From Blastococcus sp. TF02A-26 (GTDB lineage Bacteria > Actinomycetota > Actinomycetes > Mycobacteriales > Geodermatophilaceae), in the NCBI RefSeq assembly GCF_003319125.1, contig NZ_QOHG01000021.1, forward strand, positions 1-64,000: a stretch of DNA of 64,000 bases, given 5' to 3'. Every line of letters starts with the position of its first letter. The stretch's first letter is position 1. The notes beneath the pieces were generated by a model that worked only from the letters and a program-made list of their open reading frames with translations, did not search any database and was not told the DNA's origin. This document shows, in pieces, positions 60,029-64,000 of the stretch. Made by a program: the position numbers and the translations under genes.

Positions 60029-60205
60029 TCAGGCGGTGGCGGCGGCCGCCACCGGCTCGGCGGCAGGCGCCGGCTGTGCGGCCCGGGAAGCACTCGCGGC
60101 GCTCTTCTCCCGCTCGTAGCGGGCCGTGCTGGAGGCCCCCATCACGATCACGAGTCCGGTCAGGACCAGGAACCCGAGCAGGGTCACTGCCGGCCAGAAC
60201 ATCAT
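60029..60205 (-). CDS. Small membrane protein, 58 residues
   Basis: The protein is one hydrophobic helix (residues about 4-23, FWPAVTLLGFLVLTGLVIVM) and a charged, Ala/Pro-rich tail (ARYEREKSAAS onward). ATG at 60205 has AGGGGGAA about 8 nt upstream. The family is not known to me. The tail is likely cytoplasmic. Confidence 0.6.
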   Translation of the reverse strand: MMFWPAVTLLGFLVLTGLVIVMGASSTARYEREKSAASASRAAQPAPAAEPVAAAATA

Positions 60206-60396
60206 CGGAGACTTCCCCCTGTCGTTCGCGTGCGCCGGCCCGCCAGGTGCGCGGGCGGCTCGTCTTCGGGGGCTGTGTCCCCCGTCGATCACCGTCTCAA
60301 TCGTCGATCTGTGATCGTTTCCTGACTCCTCGTGACGCACTTCACACGCCGGATCTGCCGCGGCACCGGTTGCGGCCGCCGTGATCTGATCCTGGC

Positions 60397-61911
60397 GTGA
60401 GGCCGGCCGGGAGGACGCACACGAGCGTCGCGGCGGGTCCGGAGCACCCGGCGCGCCCGGGCCCCCTGGTGCTCGCGCTGGCACTCGCAGTCACCACGCT
60501 CTCGCTCCTGCAGAGCCTCGTCGTCCCCCTGCTGGGGGCGATCGCCACCGAGCTCGACGTCTCCGCCGGCGCCGCCGGGTGGGTGCTCACCGCGAACCTG
60601 CTGGCCGCGGCCGTGTCGACGCCGGTGCTGGGCCGGCTGGGCGACACCCGCGGGGAACGCCCCGTGTTCCTCGGCATCCTCGTGGTCGTCACGCTCGGCA
60701 CGGTCCTCACCCTCGTCGCCGACTCGCTGCCCCTGCTCCTCGTGGGCCGGGTGCTGCAGGGCACCTCGTACGGGCTGTTCCCGCTGTCGATCAGCGTCCT
60801 GCGTCGCGAGCTCCCGGAGGCCCGGCTCAGCGTCGCGATGTCCCTGGTCAGCAGCACGCTGGCCGTGGGGGGCGTCGTGGGGCTCGTGGCCACCGGCCTG
60901 CTCACCCAGGGCGACGGCAGCTACCGCGAGGCCTTCTGGATCGGGCTCGCGGTCTGCCTGGTCAGCCTGGTCCTCGCGGTGGTGGTGCTCCCCCGGCGGC
61001 CCGCGACCGCGTCCGGAGGCGTCGACTGGTGGGGCGCGGCCCTGCTGGGCGCCGGTCTGGTCCTCCTGCTGCTCCCGGTCTCCCAGGGCAACGCCTGGGG
61101 CTGGACGGCGGCCCCGACCCTCGGCTGCGCGGGAGCCGCGGTCGTCGTCCTCGCGGCGTGGGTCGTGCTGCAGCGCCGGCTCCGCGAGCCCCTCGTCCGC
61201 CCGTCGATGCTCACCGACCCGCGCACGCTCGCCCCGAACATCGCCGGCCTCATGACGGGGCTGGGCCTGTTCGTCTCCTTCATCGCCGTCCTGCAGTACG
61301 TGCAGACCCCGCCGGAGGTCGCCGGCTACGGCTTCGGCTCCTCGGTGCTCGAGGCGGCCGTCGTGTACCTGCTGCCGGGCGGGGTGGCCGGCATCGTGCT
61401 GGCCCCGGTCGCCGGGCGGGTGGTGGCGCGCCTCGGCGCGCTGCCCACGCTGCTGGCCGGCGGGCTCGCCGGGCTGGCCGGGTTCCTCCTGCTGGCCCTG
61501 CTGCGGGGCAGCACGGCCGGCGTCGTCGCCGGCTCCCTGCTGGCCCAGGTGTGGGTGACCATCGCCTACGCGGCGCTGCCGACCCTCGTCGTCCAGGCGG
61601 TGCGGCCGAGCGAGACCGGGGTCGCGAACGCGGTCAACTCGATCACCCGCTCGGTGGGCCAGGCCGCGGGCAGCGCGCTGGCGGTCGCGCTGCTCACCGC
61701 CGGCACCGATCCGGCCACCGGGCTGCCGCGCGCGTCGGCGTTCACCCTGGTCTGCCTGATCGGCGTGGGAGCGGCCGCGGTCGTCGCCCTGGTCGCGCTC
61801 GGAGCGGTGCTGCGCGGAGGCCGGCGCCCCGGCCCGCAGGACCCGCTGGCCGACGTCGAGCGGGCCACCGCGGGGTCCGGCGAGTGGTCGCCGGTCAGCG
61901 GCCTGCGCTGA
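60397..61911 (+). CDS. MFS transporter, EmrB/QacA-like
   Basis: The 504-residue protein has 14 hydrophobic helices and the motif LGRLGDTRGERPVFLGILVV with its DHA-type loop, then GTSYGLFPLSISVLRRELP. It is a probable proton-driven exporter. No regulator gene is adjacent; the nearest is marR 6 kb away. GTG at 60397 has no ribosome site and may be leaderless. Confidence 0.9.
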   Translation: MRPAGRTHTSVAAGPEHPARPGPLVLALALAVTTLSLLQSLVVPLLGAIATELDVSAGAAGWVLTANLLAAAVSTPVLGRLGDTRGERPVFLGILVVVTLGTVLTLVADSLPLLLVGRVLQGTSYGLFPLSISVLRRELPEARLSVAMSLVSSTLAVGGVVGLVATGLLTQGDGSYREAFWIGLAVCLVSLVLAVVVLPRRPATASGGVDWWGAALLGAGLVLLLLPVSQGNAWGWTAAPTLGCAGAAVVVLAAWVVLQRRLREPLVRPSMLTDPRTLAPNIAGLMTGLGLFVSFIAVLQYVQTPPEVAGYGFGSSVLEAAVVYLLPGGVAGIVLAPVAGRVVARLGALPTLLAGGLAGLAGFLLLALLRGSTAGVVAGSLLAQVWVTIAYAALPTLVVQAVRPSETGVANAVNSITRSVGQAAGSALAVALLTAGTDPATGLPRASAFTLVCLIGVGAAAVVALVALGAVLRGGRRPGPQDPLADVERATAGSGEWSPVSGLR

Positions 61912-62002
61912 CGGGACACACCGGGGCGGCGAATGGAACGGGACCGTCCGGGGCATCGAGGGGCGAGAACGTTGTAAACCGCCCCTGACCGGAGGACCCC
62001 CG

Positions 62003-63046
62003 ATGGCCCGTTCCACCGGCTCCCGCAGCGCCTCCACCGCTGCGAAGGACACCCGCTTCTCCGGCAACGTCGCCGGCGACCCCGCCCCGCACGACGACAA
62101 GGTCAACTCGACGCGGTTCGACAACGCCCCTCGCGGCGCGGACCCGTCGCCCACCACGATGGGCACGCTCAAGCGCACGGTGAAGGAGTTCAGCGAGGAC
62201 CAGCTCACCGACCGGGCTGCCGCGCTGACCTACTACGGCGTCCTGGCGCTGTTCCCGGCGATCATCGCGCTGCTGTCCATCGTCGGGCTGCTGACCGACC
62301 CGAGGCAGCTCTCCGACGCGCTGACGACGGTGGTCCCGGCCGACGCCGCCGAGACGATCAACCCGGTCATCGAGCAGATCGCGGGCAACACCAGCACGGC
62401 CGGGTTCGGGCTGGTCATCGGTCTCGCCGCCGCCATCTGGTCCGCCTCGGGCTACGTCGGCGCCTTCACCCGCGCCGCCAACGTCGTCTACGAGACGCCC
62501 GAGGGCCGCAAGATGTGGAAGCTCAAGCCGCTGCAGCTGCTGGTCACGCTGGTCGGCGTGCTGTTCGCCGCGCTGATCGTCGCGATGCTCGTGCTGAGCG
62601 GCCCGGTCGTCGAGGCGGTCGGCAGCGCCATCGGTCTCGGTGACACCGCCATGACCGTGTGGAACGTCGTTAAGTGGCCGCTGATGGTCGTCGTCCTCGC
62701 GCTGATGATCGCCGTCCTCTACTACGCGACGCCCAACGCCAAGCTGCGCGGCTTCAAGTGGGTCAGCCCCGGTGCCGGCGTCGCCATCCTGGTCGCCGTC
62801 GTCGCCTCGGCCGCGTTCGCGTTCTACGTCGCCAACTTCGGCAGCTACAACAAGACCTACGGCGCCCTCGCCGGGGTCGTCGTCTTCCTGATCTGGTTCT
62901 GGCTGATCAACGTGTCGCTGCTGTTCGGCATCGAGCTCGACGCGGAGATGGAGCGGACCAAGGAGCTCAAGGAGGGCGTGCCGGAGGCCCACAAGGAGAT
63001 CCAGCTCGACGCCCGCGCCGAGCCCAAGCCGCGCCAGACGAACTAG
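62003..63046 (+). CDS. YihY/virulence factor BrkB family membrane protein
   Basis: The 347-residue protein has a hydrophilic N-terminus of about 60 residues, then the YihY motif DRAAALTYYGVLALFPAIIA and six helices, with WKWVSPGA-like and SYNKTYGALAGVVVFLIWFW near the end. The function of the family is unsettled. ATG at 62003 has GGAGG 7-8 nt upstream. A hairpin (AGGGGCG/CGCCCCT) lies before the start at 61959-61986. Confidence 0.93.
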   Translation: MARSTGSRSASTAAKDTRFSGNVAGDPAPHDDKVNSTRFDNAPRGADPSPTTMGTLKRTVKEFSEDQLTDRAAALTYYGVLALFPAIIALLSIVGLLTDPRQLSDALTTVVPADAAETINPVIEQIAGNTSTAGFGLVIGLAAAIWSASGYVGAFTRAANVVYETPEGRKMWKLKPLQLLVTLVGVLFAALIVAMLVLSGPVVEAVGSAIGLGDTAMTVWNVVKWPLMVVVLALMIAVLYYATPNAKLRGFKWVSPGAGVAILVAVVASAAFAFYVANFGSYNKTYGALAGVVVFLIWFWLINVSLLFGIELDAEMERTKELKEGVPEAHKEIQLDARAEPKPRQTN

Positions 63047-63061
63047 GCGCACGCATGACGA

Positions 63062-63090
63062 AGGGCCGGTCCCCCGCGGGGGCCGGCCCT
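63062..63090 (+). terminator. Terminator after the YihY gene
   Basis: AGGGCCGG (63062-63069) pairs with CCGGCCCT (63083-63090), continued by CCCCC/GGGGG after one bulged T, starting 16 nt after the stop. Confidence 0.85.
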
Positions 63091-63103
63091 CCGTCGTACG
63101 TAC

Positions 63104-63142
63104 GGAGTCGCTCGAGTGCGGTTCTCGCACTCGAGCGACTCC
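63104..63142. terminator. Second hairpin between convergent genes
   Basis: A perfect 17-bp stem (63104-63120 with 63126-63142) and loop GTTCT, directly after the hemerythrin-like gene end. It would stop transcription from the right; with the preceding hairpin it insulates both genes. Confidence 0.88.
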
Positions 63143-63144
63143 GA

Positions 63145-63861
63145 TCAGCGGGAGGTCTCGGGGCGGTCGCCGTGCCGGGCCGGCGGGGTGCGCTCCACCA
63201 GCGCCGCCACGCCGGCGAGGCCCTTGCTGACCGCCTCGCCGACCGGGGCCAGCCGCGCCGGCCCGCGACGGACGCCGGCGTCGACAAGGTCGCGGGTGCG
63301 GTCGATCACCGACAGCGGGAGGGCCGACAGGGCGTTGCCCGGCGGTCGGCGGGCGACGGTGGGGTGCGGGCGGGTCGGCGAGATCCGGCGCACCAGCTCC
63401 CACTGCCGGCCGAGCCGGCGGAGCTCGTGCTCGTCGAGCTTCTCCTGCAGGCGGGGCAGCAGGACGTCCTCCTCGTCGCGGACGTCCTCGCGCAGCACCT
63501 CGACCAGCCGGGCGAGGCGGGCCGGCCGCTGCGGGTCGTCGAGCCCACCCTCCTCCAGCGCGGACACCAGCTCGTTGACCTCCTGGTGCTCCTCCTCGAT
63601 GCGCAGGGTGAGCTCCTCCCCGTCGGGCAGGACCCGGCGCACCGCGGGCCACAGGACCGCCTCCTCGGCGAAGGCGTGGCTGAACACGAGCCGGTCGATG
63701 CGCTGCAGCACCTCCTCCTGGTGGCGGCCGGTGCTGCCGTCGAGCTCGTGCAGCAGCTGGTCGAGGCGGATGTGGTCGCGGCGCTGCCGGGCCAGGACGC
63801 TGCCTGGGCCGCCGAGTTCGGACTCGGACTGGTCAGCGATGGAACGGGGCACGGGGAGCAC
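63145..63861 (-). CDS. Hemerythrin-like HHE domain protein
   Basis: The 238-residue protein has an HHE-type helical bundle: RRDHIRLDQLLHELD, LVFSHAFAEEAVLWPAVR, EEEHQEVNELVSALE, and DVRDEEDVLLPRLQ. In the last motif the usual metal-binding His is Asp, so the di-iron site may be incomplete. A basic C-terminal part of about 90 residues follows. GTG at 63861 is used; 63849 is possible. A 16-bp palindrome lies 14 nt upstream. Confidence 0.82.
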   Translation of the reverse strand: MLPVPRSIADQSESELGGPGSVLARQRRDHIRLDQLLHELDGSTGRHQEEVLQRIDRLVFSHAFAEEAVLWPAVRRVLPDGEELTLRIEEEHQEVNELVSALEEGGLDDPQRPARLARLVEVLREDVRDEEDVLLPRLQEKLDEHELRRLGRQWELVRRISPTRPHPTVARRPPGNALSALPLSVIDRTRDLVDAGVRRGPARLAPVGEAVSKGLAGVAALVERTPPARHGDRPETSR

Positions 63862-63874
63862 GACCTCTCGGAGC

Positions 63875-63890
63875 GGGACGGATCCGTCCC
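63875..63890. promoter_or_regulatory. 16-bp palindrome upstream of the hemerythrin gene
   Basis: GGGACGGATCCGTCCC is perfect and lacks a loop. It lies 14-29 nt before the start and could be an operator. Confidence 0.5.
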
Positions 63891-64000
63891 GTACTTCCCC
63901 GTGCGGGCGTGCCGCATGCCACGCGGGCGCACCGGTTGCCCGCGCCGCCACCGCGGGTAGGGCCCTGCTCCGCGGACGACGGAGCCCGCGGCCCCGAGGA

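Noticed and set aside
61959-61986. Hairpin upstream of the YihY gene as a riboswitch
   Set aside because: Only a 7-bp stem with a 14-nt loop; no known riboswitch motif seen.

Overview
This window is very GC-rich DNA from a high-GC actinobacterium. Supporting signs are mycothiol synthase, a GlnR-type nitrogen regulator, a heparin-binding-haemagglutinin-like protein, PspC/DUF2516/DUF4395/DUF2993 proteins, many GTG starts, and many apparently leaderless genes (TANNNT 6-8 nt before the start codon). An RsiG-type protein, a MurD2/MurL pair and a coiled-coil repeat protein would fit Geodermatophilaceae (Blastococcus, Geodermatophilus, Modestobacter) or a close relative, but the genus is an inference. 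I saw no rRNA, tRNA or CRISPR. Several stretches keep the gene order of Mycobacterium tuberculosis as I remember it: XRE regulator-hbhA-DUF2516 (Rv0474-0476) near murB, and sseC-rhodanese-thioredoxin-DUF2993-glnR-mshD-pst (Rv0814c-0820) followed by an LCP protein (Rv0822c).

Layout. 1-4.8 kb: end of an IS481-type transposase, murB, two methyltransferase-fold proteins, PspC, DUF2516, hbhA and its XRE regulator. 4.9-12.2 kb: a leftward run of eight tightly overlapping genes, murD2-murL-D-glutamate cyclase-fur-ygfZ-BKACE-like-rsiG-asparaginase. It puts an alternative route to D-glutamate in peptidoglycan in the same probable transcript as a c-di-GMP-type anti-sigma factor. 12.4-20.3 kb: nhaA, an unassigned leaderless gene, a DUF885 protein, a lipocalin-like protein, an NAD-epimerase divergent from a TetR regulator with matched operators, and a PAS-SpoIIE phosphatase that seems to start with ATC. 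20.3-24.6 kb: a sulfur cluster (thioredoxin, Cys-rich leader peptide, DUF4395, rhodanese, DUF1416) plus DUF2993 and a membrane protein. 24.8-30.8 kb: glnR-mshD, then pstSCAB behind an array of PHO-box repeats.

30.9-34.7 kb: an arsenic/metal-resistance island (arsC fragment, two arsC, ACR3 pump, two ArsR regulators with different operators, CadI/ArsI). It sits exactly between pstB and the LCP gene. 34.7-38.6 kb: a proline-rich, atypical LCP protein, a coiled-coil protein built on 42-bp tandem repeats, DUF2795 and DUF2945 proteins. 39-47 kb: an SIP-like protein, a two-component system close to mycobacterial PhoPR, a thioesterase, a CysQ-like phosphatase, cysDN and an MFS transporter. 47-54 kb: a P450, a small acidic protein, an RsbW-like ATPase, a small HTH protein behind a strong inverted repeat, and HrpA. 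54-64 kb: MarR with a DHA2 efflux pump, a Zn-alcohol dehydrogenase with a small partner, an acyl-CoA dehydrogenase, a second MFS pump, YihY and a hemerythrin-like protein.

Together the genes describe envelope building (MurB, MurD2/MurL, LCP, HbhA), sulfur and mycothiol metabolism (sulfate activation, rhodanese, MshD), nitrogen and phosphate control (GlnR, Pst) and arsenate defence beside the phosphate importer. The most notable items are the murD2-murL-cyclase-rsiG operon, the Cys leader peptide, the ATC-start phosphatase and the arsenic island at the pst locus.
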